Program-made: the position numbers and the translations under genes | Assembly (NCBI GenBank): GCA_963840975.1 | Contig: CAWJBC010000002.1 | Coordinates: 62,001-126,000 of the forward strand | DNA length: 64,000 nt | Reading direction: 5' to 3' | Source of the DNA: JAADJA01 sp963840975 | GTDB lineage: Bacteria > Bacteroidota > Bacteroidia > Bacteroidales > JAADJA01 | Shown here: piece after piece, positions 17,834-26,290 of the stretch | How positions within the stretch are numbered: the first letter of the stretch is position 1 | Layout: the number at the start of each line of letters is the position of its first letter | The notes under the pieces: model-generated | Databases searched by the model: none | What the model was told of the DNA's origin: nothing | The model's input: only the letters and a program-made list of their open reading frames with translations

Positions 17834-20035
17834 ATGGATAAAATGAGCGACTATTCGTTGCATGAGTTATTAAAAAGAATTTTTGGTTTCGATAGCTTTA
17901 AAGGAAATCAGGAGGCGATAATAAAAAGTGTACTGGAAGGTAAAAATACTTTTGTTATAATGCCTACAGGCGGTGGTAAATCAATGTGCTACCAATTACC
18001 TGCTATCAGAAATGAAGGGACTTCGATCATTATTTCTCCGCTTATCGCTTTGATGAAAAATCAGGTGGATGCCATCCGGAATTTCGGAGCCGAAATGGGT
18101 ATTGCCCACGTTTTGAATTCATCTTTATCAAAAGTTGAAATCATGCAGGTGAAGGAAGACCTCCTTGCAGGTAAGACAAAATTATTGTATGTAGCCCCCG
18201 AATCGCTTACAAAAGATGAAAATGTTGAATTTTTGAAAAACATTAAAATCTCTTTTTATGCAGTGGACGAAGCTCATTGTATTTCTGAGTGGGGTCACGA
18301 TTTCCGACCTGAATACAGGAGAATTAGACCCATTATTGAATCTATCGGACAGGATGTTCCGATCATGGCATTAACAGCAACAGCTACATTGAAGGTTCAA
18401 CAGGATATCCAAAAAAATCTCGGAATTCTGGATGCAATCGTTTATAAATCATCCTTCGACAGACCCAATTTATATTACGAGATACGACCGAAAACAAAAG
18501 ATGTAGTTAAAGATATCATCAAATACATCAAAAATCATCCGAATAAATCAGGGATCGTTTATGCTCTCAGCAGAAAAAAAGTTGAAGAATTAGCTGAAAC
18601 TTTTAAAGTTAACGGAATACGCGCATTGCCTTACCATGCCGGATTAGATGCTGTTACTCGAAGAACCAACCAGGATAAATTCCTGATGGAGGAGGTTGAG
18701 GTGATTGTTGCTACCATTGCATTTGGGATGGGCATTGATAAACCTGATATCCGTTTTGTAATCCACCACGATATTCCAAAGAGTATCGAAGGTTATTACC
18801 AGGAAACCGGACGTGGAGGCAGAGATGACGGAGAGGGGAACTGTCTTGTATTTTACAGCTACGATGATATTGTCAAACTGGAAAAATTCATGAAAGGCAA
18901 ACCCGTTGCCGAACAGGAAATTGCCAAACAATTATTGACCGAAACGGTAGCCTATGCTGAGTCTTCCGTTTGCAGGCATCGTCAGTTGCTTCATTATTTT
19001 GGTGAAGAATATTTCAAAGACGATTGCGGTGCTTGTGACAACTGCCTGCATCCAAAAGAAAAATTCGAGGGAGTTGACTATATCAAAACAGCTCTGGAAG
19101 CAGTGTTGGAAGTAAAGCAGTTATTCAAATCAAATCATATTATCAACATATTAATAGGAAAGAATTCCGCCACAATCAAATCCTTTAAGCACAACAAGCT
19201 CAGAGCCTTTGGCAAGGGTATGGACCATGATGATAAATTCTGGAATGCGGTAATCAGGCAGGCGCTTATAAACAATTTACTTGCAAAAGATATCGAAAAT
19301 TATGGGCTACTTAAGGTAACTAAGGAAGGAATGGATTTTCTTGAAAAACCATTTTCGGTAATGCTTACCAAAGACCATGATTATGAAGCAGCCGAAGGAG
19401 ATGAAGATTTCTTTGAAGGGGGTGCAGCAAAAACAAGCACTGCTGATCAAACCCTGTTTGCATTGCTCAAAGATCTAAGGAAAGACATTTCGCGCAAGGA
19501 AAACCTGCCTCCATTTGTAATTTTTCAGGACCCGTCGCTGGAGGATATGTCAATTCAGTACCCAATAAAAGATGAAGAACTGCTCCAAATTACCGGTGTG
19601 GGCGCCGGGAAAGCGAAAAAATACGGCAAACCATTCCTCGAATTAATTGAGCAATATGTTGAAGAAAATGAGATCACTCGTCCGAATGATATGGTTGTTA
19701 AATCAGTAGTCAATAAATCGGGATTAAAAGTTTATATCATTCAAAGCATTGACCGCAAACTCGCTCTTGAAGATATTGCTTTTACAAAAGACCTTACCGT
19801 TAGTGATTTGCTTACCGAAATTGAAAGAATTGTTGCTTCAGGGACCAAAGTGGACATTAATTATTATATCACTGAATACGTTGATGAATACCACCAGGAA
19901 GAAATTTATAATTATTTCGGTGAAGCTGAAACAGATTCACTAAAGGAAGCTTTGAAAGTTCTGGGAGAGGACGAATACAACGAAGAAGAAATCAGACTGA
20001 TGCGGATTAAGTTTCTTAGCGATGTTGGCAATTAA
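17834..20035 (+). CDS. recQ: ATP-dependent DNA helicase RecQ
   Basis: This 733-residue 3'-5' superfamily 2 helicase acts in recombination and repair. It shows Walker A PTGGGKS (Lys49), the DEAH box at residue 145 (AVDEAHCISEWGHDFRPEY), ALTATAT, the motif VI region ETGRGGRDD, the zinc site (Cys-Arg-His-Arg followed by DDCGACDNC), a winged-helix RQC domain, and an HRDC domain (ITGVGAGKAKKYGKPFLELI) followed by a ~100-residue C-terminal extension. The ATG at 17834 is chosen; a TTG lies at 17825 and another ATG at 17843. It has its own promoter. Confidence 0.97.
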   Translation: MDKMSDYSLHELLKRIFGFDSFKGNQEAIIKSVLEGKNTFVIMPTGGGKSMCYQLPAIRNEGTSIIISPLIALMKNQVDAIRNFGAEMGIAHVLNSSLSKVEIMQVKEDLLAGKTKLLYVAPESLTKDENVEFLKNIKISFYAVDEAHCISEWGHDFRPEYRRIRPIIESIGQDVPIMALTATATLKVQQDIQKNLGILDAIVYKSSFDRPNLYYEIRPKTKDVVKDIIKYIKNHPNKSGIVYALSRKKVEELAETFKVNGIRALPYHAGLDAVTRRTNQDKFLMEEVEVIVATIAFGMGIDKPDIRFVIHHDIPKSIEGYYQETGRGGRDDGEGNCLVFYSYDDIVKLEKFMKGKPVAEQEIAKQLLTETVAYAESSVCRHRQLLHYFGEEYFKDDCGACDNCLHPKEKFEGVDYIKTALEAVLEVKQLFKSNHIINILIGKNSATIKSFKHNKLRAFGKGMDHDDKFWNAVIRQALINNLLAKDIENYGLLKVTKEGMDFLEKPFSVMLTKDHDYEAAEGDEDFFEGGAAKTSTADQTLFALLKDLRKDISRKENLPPFVIFQDPSLEDMSIQYPIKDEELLQITGVGAGKAKKYGKPFLELIEQYVEENEITRPNDMVVKSVVNKSGLKVYIIQSIDRKLALEDIAFTKDLTVSDLLTEIERIVASGTKVDINYYITEYVDEYHQEEIYNYFGEAETDSLKEALKVLGEDEYNEEEIRLMRIKFLSDVGN

Positions 20036-20125
20036 TTTGCCAATTAACATTAATTTCGCCGACCTAAAATGGATTAAGACCGGTAATGATGTCGTCAGGT
20101 CTTTTTATTGTTTAAAAAAAGTAAT

Positions 20126-20794
20126 ATGGAAAATATTGTTGAGAATTCAGTTGAAAAGGAAATCGAAAATGTGCCCAAAAAGCCTGAACGGCTGAGTTTA
20201 ATTTTTAGCCTCATCGCCCTGCTTGGTGTGGTTGTTTTATCTGTTTTTGAATTTGCCGATAAGGATGAGGCGCATGATATGGGGAGGGATGATAAAATGC
20301 CTGTACTTTCCACCGGAGGAAATACAATTGTTTTTGTGAATACCGATGAATTGCTCAAAAGTTATGAGCTTGTAAATGTTTTAACTGAGCAGTTGGAAAA
20401 AGACCGCGCAAGAAAAGACAATGATTTTTCGGCAAAACAAAAAGCCTATCAGGACGATGCAGCCTATTTCCAATCGCAGGTTGAAAAACAAGCCATTTCA
20501 GAGGCGAGCGCACAGCAGATTTATGAAAAACTGATGATGCAACAACAGGACCTTTATAATCTGCAGGATCAATACACCGCAGAACTTTCAAAAAAAGAAT
20601 TCGAAATGAATATGACCCTGCTCGATAGTGTTAAAAATTATCTTCACCGCTTAAATGTAAAATACAACTTCGATTATATCCTAAGCTCCAACAATACCGG
20701 AAATATTCTTTTTGCAAAAGACACATTTGATATTACCCCTCAGGTTCTGGAAGGTCTGAATAAGGAATATATTGAAAAAACAAATCCCAAGTAG
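20126..20794 (+). CDS. OmpH/Skp-like coiled-coil protein with N-terminal membrane anchor
   Basis: This 222-residue protein starts at the ATG at 20126. It has a charged N-terminal cytoplasmic tail, one transmembrane helix at about residues 24-43, and a periplasmic part with the Skp-like opening TIVFVNTDELLKSYELVNVL, a long Gln/Lys/Glu-rich coiled coil (about 85-160) and a closing NYDYILS-like segment. OmpH/Skp proteins chaperone outer-membrane proteins in the periplasm; here the anchor is retained rather than cleaved, which is an unusual variant but common in Bacteroidota. Its stop codon overlaps the GTG start of the DUF4296 lipoprotein gene, so the two are translationally coupled. Confidence 0.82.
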   Translation: MENIVENSVEKEIENVPKKPERLSLIFSLIALLGVVVLSVFEFADKDEAHDMGRDDKMPVLSTGGNTIVFVNTDELLKSYELVNVLTEQLEKDRARKDNDFSAKQKAYQDDAAYFQSQVEKQAISEASAQQIYEKLMMQQQDLYNLQDQYTAELSKKEFEMNMTLLDSVKNYLHRLNVKYNFDYILSSNNTGNILFAKDTFDITPQVLEGLNKEYIEKTNPK

Positions 20795-21156
20795 TGAAGC
20801 ATCTGGTTTATCCAATCCTATTGATTGTATTGTTCCTCTCGGCTTGCACCAATAAAATTGATGAACATGTGGAGAAACCCGCCGATTTGATCCCCAAAGA
20901 TCAGATGGTGGATATTATTGTGGATTTAAGACTTATGGATGCTATTTTAGCTTTAAAACAACGGGAAAAAGAACAAGATATAGATGATTCCAAATATTTC
21001 CTGAATAATTCCATTATGGAAAAATATGGAATTACGCATGACAGATTTGAACGCAGCCTCCAATACTATCAGCACGATTTGAAGGAATTGGATGAATTAA
21101 ACGAACAAGCCCTTACCAAATTAAGTAAGTTGAAAACTGAGGAGGTCCAGCAATAG
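20794..21156 (+). CDS. DUF4296 domain lipoprotein
   Basis: The protein is 120 residues. The lipoprotein signal ends at Cys18 (LIVLFLSAC), followed by the DUF4296 pattern PADLIPKDQMVDIIVDLRLM and IMEKYGITHDRFERSLQYY. The family is largely confined to Bacteroidota and has no known function. The GTG start shares one base with the upstream TAG stop (TAGTG), a coupling arrangement that supports this start. The product is predicted in the periplasm or anchored to a membrane leaflet. A functional link with the OmpH-like neighbour is an inference from the coupling. Confidence 0.85.
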   Translation: MKHLVYPILLIVLFLSACTNKIDEHVEKPADLIPKDQMVDIIVDLRLMDAILALKQREKEQDIDDSKYFLNNSIMEKYGITHDRFERSLQYYQHDLKELDELNEQALTKLSKLKTEEVQQ

Positions 21157-21157
21157 A

Positions 21158-21565
21158 TCAGGGCTTTTGATAAGTGGCAGTGCAGGTATATAAATCTGCG
21201 CCATCATTTAAGGTATAATCCCATTCTATTTTACCTTTGATTAATTTCCCGCTTCCGGCAACGATAATATTTACACTCATATCCTGGGTCGGAATGGTAA
21301 TAGTAGTGCCGGCGACAATGGCATAGGGGGGCTTTTCTCCGTAACCGATCAGCCCAAAGTTTTGAATAATCACCTGACTGCTGTTGGTAGGATCAACAAC
21401 AATATTTACATCGTAATCGGTGCGTTGGCAATTTTCATTTACATTCCAGGTTCCGAGAAAAGTATCCCTGTCATCCGAAGGATTTAATATATCATCCCCT
21501 TCAGTACACGAAACCACGCACATTACTGTCACCACTACAAATAATATTCTGATTATTTTTACCAT
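21158..21565 (-). CDS. Small lipoprotein, lipocalin-like
   Basis: The protein is 135 residues with a lipoprotein signal ending at Cys20 (VMCVVSC). The rest is beta-rich: DTFLGTWNVNENCQ at the start of the mature part resembles the opening of small lipocalin-like Bacteroidota proteins, and it ends with TCTATYQKP. Two further cysteines (NENCQ and YTC) could form a disulfide. It converges on the DUF4296 gene with a single-base gap and is transcribed alone. The function is unknown. Confidence 0.7.
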   Translation of the reverse strand: MVKIIRILFVVVTVMCVVSCTEGDDILNPSDDRDTFLGTWNVNENCQRTDYDVNIVVDPTNSSQVIIQNFGLIGYGEKPPYAIVAGTTITIPTQDMSVNIIVAGSGKLIKGKIEWDYTLNDGADLYTCTATYQKP

Positions 21566-21733
21566 TTTTCAGACTGTTTATCGAAAATCAATTGCAACAA
21601 TTATGCTGCAATTATCATTATCTTTGACAAAATTAAGTTTAATTTCGTTTAGAAATGAGGTCATTATTAGATACGCCTGTAATAAGATCAGATGGTGACC
21701 AACTATATAAATAGAAAAGGATAGCAGCCGTTT

Positions 21734-21741
21734 TATGTTTG
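21734..21741 (+). promoter_or_regulatory. Candidate -7 element for the TPR protein gene
   Basis: TATGTTTG is a full TAnnTTTG match 26 nt before the ATG at 21768. No clear TTG lies at the expected upstream distance, so only the -7 half is supported. Confidence 0.4.
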
Positions 21742-21767
21742 GAAATTTATATAATCATTAAACAATA

Positions 21768-23993
21768 ATGGATAAAATCAGATTGGAACGGAATCACCAG
21801 AAGGTGATCAGCTTCATTAACGACCGAAAGTTAAAAGATGCACTTGATGTGCTTAAAGAACTGGTCATTTTATCAAGAAGAGGGGATTATATTTCACAAT
21901 ATGAGTCACTGGACGAAACCTATAAAAACCTCCTGAAATATGCAATTGACGGCGCAGAAGATCCAGAAAGAGATAAAATCTATCAGCATTTGTTAGCCTC
22001 AGTACTTGAGCTTGCCGATCTGGCGGTGCAATATTCCTTAATGATTAGCAGTGACAAATACATCTATCAGCTTAAGCGAAAGTTAGAAAATGAAACCAAA
22101 CTCATCAAAGAAGAAGCCATCAACAACATCGAAGACCTTGCTTTTGATGAGGAATTGTCCGATATATTGCAAACCCGCCTGGAATCAGTTTCGGATGAAA
22201 AATCGGAATACCAGAATCATCAGTCCATACTTTCGAAAATTTTCAACCTGATATGGCTGACGGATAAATTCAAAGATACCGACCTGAAACTTGTACGTTT
22301 AATATGGGAAGCAAAAAATTTTCCGTGGTACGAGCAGTCTATCATCATCAGTGCCCTTACCCTTAGCTCGCTGAGGTGTTTTGATGTACCCAAAATAGAA
22401 TTGCTCTCCGAATATGCTTTATCAAAAAACAAACAAATCAGGCAACGCGCCCTGGTGGGATTTTTCCTTTCCATTTACGTCCACGATAAACGTATTGGTT
22501 ATTACCCCCAACTCGTTGACCGGTTGAAATCGCTTGCCGAAAGTGAGGATATTAAAAATGATATTGGTCTGATAGCGATTCAATTGTTGAAGTCAAAAGA
22601 AACTGAAAGGATTACCCGAAAGTTTGAAGATGAAATTCTGCCGGAAATGGTGAAATTTCAACCGGTATTAAAGGATAAACTCGACCTGGATGGAATTTTA
22701 TCAGATGATTTTACGGATGATAAAAATCCTGATTGGGAAAGGGTATTTGAAGATGCGCCGGACCTTTTGGATAAACTGCAGGAAATTTCGAAACTGCAAA
22801 TGGAAGGTGCAGATGTTTTTATGAGCGCTTTTTCAAGATTGAAAAGTTTTGAATTTTTCAATGATATAATCAATTGGTTCAGACCCTTCCATACTGACAA
22901 TTACATTATTATCGAAACTCTTAAAAGAGAAGATAAGCACTTTGATGCAAACGCATTTCTCGAAAGATTAGCCATGACTTTTTTCATGTGCAATTCCGAC
23001 AAGTTTTCCTTTTGCCTGAATATCCAGTACATGCCCGAACTTCAGAAAACCATGATGTTGGAAATGTTCAATGCGGAACTGGAAAGTATTAAGGAACTTC
23101 AGGAGGAGGATGAAATACTCAATCAGTCGGCTCAGATAAAAAGTATCAATGCCCAATACATCCAGGATTTATACAGGTTCTTTAAGCTCCATCCGCTGAG
23201 GGGCGAACTCACAGATATTTTTAAGTTGAAACTCGATTTCTATAATTGTGAGTTTATAAAACTATTTATTGGCGACGAAAGCATTCTCCGGAATTTTGCT
23301 GAATTCTTTTTCGAAAGAGACTATTTCGACCAGGCGCTTGAGGTATACCTGATGTTGAACCAACAAGGTGATAATTCCCTTGAAGTATTTGAAAAAATAG
23401 GGTATTGTTATCAAAAACTTAAAAACTATCCCAACGCTTTAAGTTATTATAAAAAAGCAGAGCTTTACGAAACCAATCGTGCCTGGAACCTCAAGAAACT
23501 GGCACTTTGCAACAGGTACTTAAAAAATTATGAAGAATCGCTGAAGTACTACCTTGAAGCCGAAAAACTTGACCCTGATGACCTTTATGTTAAAACTTAC
23601 ATTGGTCACTCCTATCTCGATTTGAAGCAATTCGAAAAAGCGCTGGAATACTATTATAAAGTGGAATTTTTAGCCGAAGAAAATAAAAAGGTGCTTCGCC
23701 CGATAGCCTGGTGCTTATTTGTTTTGGGAAACTACGATAAGGCGAAAGAATATTTCGGTCGGCTGATGGAAAGCCAGGCAAATAAGTACGACCTGATGAA
23801 TCTGGGTCATGTGGAGTGGTGCCAGGGAAACCGCATGGCTGCATTAAAAAACTACAAGCTGTCACTCAGCCGCGACGATAACAACCTGAAATCATTTATG
23901 GCAGGTTTTGAAGATGATAAGCAATACCTTCTCCGGGCAGGGATCAATCAAAAAGAAATTGATTTTATGCTTGATTATTTGAAATACCTTTAA
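21768..23993 (+). CDS. Large tetratricopeptide-repeat protein
   Basis: This 741-residue soluble protein has no signal peptide. The first ~480 residues are alpha-helical and charged without a recognised domain. TPR repeats begin around residue 520: EFFFERDYFDQALEVYLMLN, then IGYCYQKLKNYPNALSYYKKAE, LALCNRYLKNYEESLKYYLEAE, IGHSYLDLKQFEKALEYYYKVE, and LFVLGNYDKAKEYFGRLME. TPR arrays mediate protein-protein contacts; no partner is evident. It is transcribed alone and ends in a perfect 13-bp hairpin. Similar cytoplasmic TPR proteins are widespread in Bacteroidota and are of unknown function. Confidence 0.85.
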   Translation: MDKIRLERNHQKVISFINDRKLKDALDVLKELVILSRRGDYISQYESLDETYKNLLKYAIDGAEDPERDKIYQHLLASVLELADLAVQYSLMISSDKYIYQLKRKLENETKLIKEEAINNIEDLAFDEELSDILQTRLESVSDEKSEYQNHQSILSKIFNLIWLTDKFKDTDLKLVRLIWEAKNFPWYEQSIIISALTLSSLRCFDVPKIELLSEYALSKNKQIRQRALVGFFLSIYVHDKRIGYYPQLVDRLKSLAESEDIKNDIGLIAIQLLKSKETERITRKFEDEILPEMVKFQPVLKDKLDLDGILSDDFTDDKNPDWERVFEDAPDLLDKLQEISKLQMEGADVFMSAFSRLKSFEFFNDIINWFRPFHTDNYIIIETLKREDKHFDANAFLERLAMTFFMCNSDKFSFCLNIQYMPELQKTMMLEMFNAELESIKELQEEDEILNQSAQIKSINAQYIQDLYRFFKLHPLRGELTDIFKLKLDFYNCEFIKLFIGDESILRNFAEFFFERDYFDQALEVYLMLNQQGDNSLEVFEKIGYCYQKLKNYPNALSYYKKAELYETNRAWNLKKLALCNRYLKNYEESLKYYLEAEKLDPDDLYVKTYIGHSYLDLKQFEKALEYYYKVEFLAEENKKVLRPIAWCLFVLGNYDKAKEYFGRLMESQANKYDLMNLGHVEWCQGNRMAALKNYKLSLSRDDNNLKSFMAGFEDDKQYLLRAGINQKEIDFMLDYLKYL

Positions 23994-23996
23994 CCC

Positions 23997-24028
23997 AACC
24001 TAACAGGTTTTTTCCAACCTGTTAGGTT
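23997..24028. terminator. Bidirectional 13-bp hairpin between convergent genes
   Basis: A perfect 13-bp inverted repeat, left arm 23997-24009 (AACCTAACAGGTT) and right arm 24016-24028, with a 6-nt T-rich loop. It lies between the stop of the TPR gene and the stop of the redoxin gene (it overlaps the latter's TAA). No strong U-tract follows, so it may act as an mRNA 3' end stabiliser as well as a terminator. Confidence 0.65.
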
Positions 24029-24830
24029 AGTATTTATAGGATACCACAAGTTTTTTTGTCATCACAACCTGCTTTTCATCCATTACCCGAACAAAATATA
24101 AACCTTCAGACAGCCCTTCTAATTTTAGAATTATGCTGTGCTTTCCTTCAGCATAAATTGTCGGTGGAAGTTGCCTGATCATCAAGCCTCTGGCATCGAA
24201 TATCCTGATTTCTAATTCCTTTCTTGTTGTCAGTTTGATTTGCACATCTGTTCTGCTCCCGGCGGGATTCGGAGCAAGTGAAAAAGATTCCTCCTGTTTC
24301 ATTTCGGTTATTCCTGTCATACAATTTTGTAACAGACCGCCGGCATTCATCACGCTGTCCACCACTTTGGCGGTAGTCGGCGGGAAGATTTGTTTTACTG
24401 CTATCACGTGATCAGGGGTGATCACTACGATTGAAGGTGTAGCTTGTATTTCGTAAGTAAGGTGCACCTGGTTACCTCCGCCCTCCTGACCGCTCACACC
24501 GGGATAATGAACTCCATAAACCGAATCGAAGTAAATTACATTCTCATTGGTACTCCCTTTGTCAATCCCCATGAAAAACACATTTCCCTCGTTACACCCG
24601 AACTCTTCGTATGCAGCCTGCAATTGTGGTGCATACGCCTGGCAACTGCCTCAGCCGGTCGAAAAAAAGTCAATTACCACAATTTTGTTGTCATCCAGAA
24701 TATCAAACAAATGGAATGTATTACCCTCGATATCCTTCACCGTAAAATTAATTGCCGTATCGAGCAGGGTTTGGCTAAAGCCGGAAGCCATCAGAAAAGG
24801 GGTGATTATTAAAAGAATAAGTTTTTTCAT
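24027..24830 (-). CDS. Secreted thioredoxin-like (redoxin) protein with in-frame TGA at the CxxC motif; candidate selenoprotein
   Basis: Read through one TGA, this is a 267-residue protein. Residues 1-19 form a signal peptide, then comes a TlpA/redoxin fold (INFTVKDIEGNTFHLFDIL, IVVIDFFSTG), the TGA at 24651-24653 (residue 60), GSC, YAPQLQAAYEEFGCN, a cis-Pro loop (YEIQATPSIVVITPD) and a T9SS sorting domain (FSLAPNPAGS to the end). Thioredoxins of this kind have CxxC immediately after the FF-S-T strand; here the first Cys is TGA and Cys63 is intact, giving UxxC if decoded as selenocysteine. Frame, length and fold are continuous on both sides of the TGA. Other genes in the window end in TGA (e.g. 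3535, 7095, 29008), so TGA is not generally recoded. Alternatives: a TGC/TGT-to-TGA mutation or a sequence error. The ATG at 24830 gives the cleanest signal peptide; 24845 would add five residues. Confidence 0.75.
24608..24637 (-). promoter_or_regulatory. Stem-loop just downstream of the in-frame TGA (SECIS-like position)
   Basis: On the minus strand, 13 nt after the TGA, CGTATGCA (24637-24630) pairs perfectly with TGCATACG (24615-24608) across a 14-nt loop. Inside the same span, TGCAGGCTGCA gives an alternative small hairpin with a GGC loop, similar in outline to the GGU apical loop of bacterial SECIS elements; its GG is 33 nt after the TGA. Bacterial SECIS elements lie at about this distance inside the coding sequence. 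Whether it binds SelB is unknown. Confidence 0.4.
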
Positions 24831-24965
24831 AGAATAAAATTTCATTAATAAAATATCTTTTTAAGAATAATTGAACATATCCTTTACTTAAAACAAAAGA
24901 TTGAAATAAATGTTTTGAATGTGATTTTAAGGTTGGGTTAATAAAGAAGAAGACTATCGAATAAT

Positions 24966-25808
24966 TCACTTTGAAATAATCGCCTTCATCACATTATCCG
25001 CCAGCCTGCTTGCTCCTATCCTGAAATAATCTTTATTTACCCATGCTGTTCCCAAAGTATCCCGCAAAAGATTCAGATAAGTAAGGGCATGGTCGGTTTC
25101 GGAAATTCCTCCGGCAGGTTTTACACCAATCCTTTTGCCCGTTTTGTTGTAGAATTCCAAAATTGTATCCAGCATCACCACAAAGGCTTCGGGAGTGGCA
25201 GCCGGAGTGATTTTGCCTGTTGATGTTTTTATAAAATCTCCTCCTGCATTGATCGCTATTTCGCTTGCCTTCCTTATGCTCTCAATGGTTTGCAACTCGC
25301 CTGTTTCCAAAATTACTTTTAGGTGAACTTTACCGCAGACTTCTTTTATAGCTGCTATTTCGTCAAATACTACATTGAATTCGCCTTCCAGAAATTTTCC
25401 TCGCGAAATCACCATGTCAATTTCATCAGCCCCTTCTTCAATCGCCCACTTAACCTCATCCAATTTGATACTTAAAAAAGTCTGTCCGCTTGGAAAACCA
25501 CCAGCAACAGAAGCTACCTTTACACCGGTATTCAGCAATTCCGATTTGGCAAGCCTTACAAACGGCGGATAAAAACACACAGCCGCTACATTGGGTATGT
25601 TTTCTCCCTTCCCGGCAAATTCTGTCGCTTTGCGGCAGACATTGAGTATCTTTTCGTTGTTGTCGCTTCCTTCAAGGGTTGTCAGGTCAATGCAACTCAG
25701 GATTATCTTGTAATCTTCAGCACAATTTAAATTAGCTGCTTGTTGTGACAATAGTATCCGCTCTTTTAGTTGTTCCCCTGTTAATCTGTATGGGTCAAAT
25801 TTTATCAT
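24966..25808 (-). CDS. deoC: Deoxyribose-phosphate aldolase
   Basis: This 280-residue class I aldolase splits 2-deoxyribose 5-phosphate into acetaldehyde and glyceraldehyde 3-phosphate in deoxynucleoside catabolism. The Schiff-base lysine is K194 in DFIKTSTGK; Asp131 lies in DEIDMVISRG and the second active-site lysine K230 in GVKPAGGIS. SVAGGFPSGQT and DLTTLEGSD match the longer DeoC subfamily. It is a cytoplasmic enzyme. Start at MIKFDPYRLTG. It stands alone; no other nucleoside-catabolism gene is adjacent. Upstream is the palindromic repeat region. Confidence 0.96.
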   Translation of the reverse strand: MIKFDPYRLTGEQLKERILLSQQAANLNCAEDYKIILSCIDLTTLEGSDNNEKILNVCRKATEFAGKGENIPNVAAVCFYPPFVRLAKSELLNTGVKVASVAGGFPSGQTFLSIKLDEVKWAIEEGADEIDMVISRGKFLEGEFNVVFDEIAAIKEVCGKVHLKVILETGELQTIESIRKASEIAINAGGDFIKTSTGKITPAATPEAFVVMLDTILEFYNKTGKRIGVKPAGGISETDHALTYLNLLRDTLGTAWVNKDYFRIGASRLADNVMKAIISK

Positions 25809-25935
25809 TTTAAATGGTCTTTTTGAATATCACTTTATTAAACGATTCTGTGCACATGAGTTATCCGGCTTATATTTTTGTAAAACAGAAAAAACTTCGG
25901 CAAAAAATCTGTATTGAAATTTTCTGCACAACTTT

Positions 25936-26122
25936 GTAACTGATGTTACGAAAACAGATTTTTATTTGAGTTAATTTGAGATTCCTCATTTCGCTTCGCT
26001 TCATTCGGAATGACCGGTTTTGTAAATAGATATGGGTGGCGCTGTCATTCCGATCCGCCAGCCGGCGGAGAGGAATCTCCTTTTTATAACCTAAATTTAT
26101 GTTCTTGCGTAACATCAGTTAG
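25936..26122. repeat. Nested inverted-repeat (palindromic) element, possible MITE-like repeat
   Basis: Three inverted-repeat pairs share one centre: GTAACTGATGTTACG (25936-25950) with CGTAACATCAGTTA (26108-26121), GAGATTCCTC (25978-25987) with GAGGAATCTC (26070-26079), and CGGAATGAC (26006-26014) with GTCATTCCG (26044-26052). The sequence between the pairs is also partly similar on the two arms. The whole 482-nt gap between deoC and the glutamine synthetase-family gene has no coding sequence that I can see; this element fills much of it. Dispersed repeats containing GAGATTCCTC and GTCATTCCG-type motifs are common in Bacteroidota intergenic DNA. Confidence 0.65.
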
Positions 26123-26290
26123 TAACAATAAAAGAACGTACAAGGGTTATAATGGAAATATGAGGCAGTGGTTTTAAAATAATATTTTTACTCCTAAGCA
26201 GACTGTTTTTACTTTAGCCCTTATACCTGTATTTCCCATATACCTTTAAGAAATCTTTAATTTCCATTTAAGTGTTCAGTTGAAATAAAT

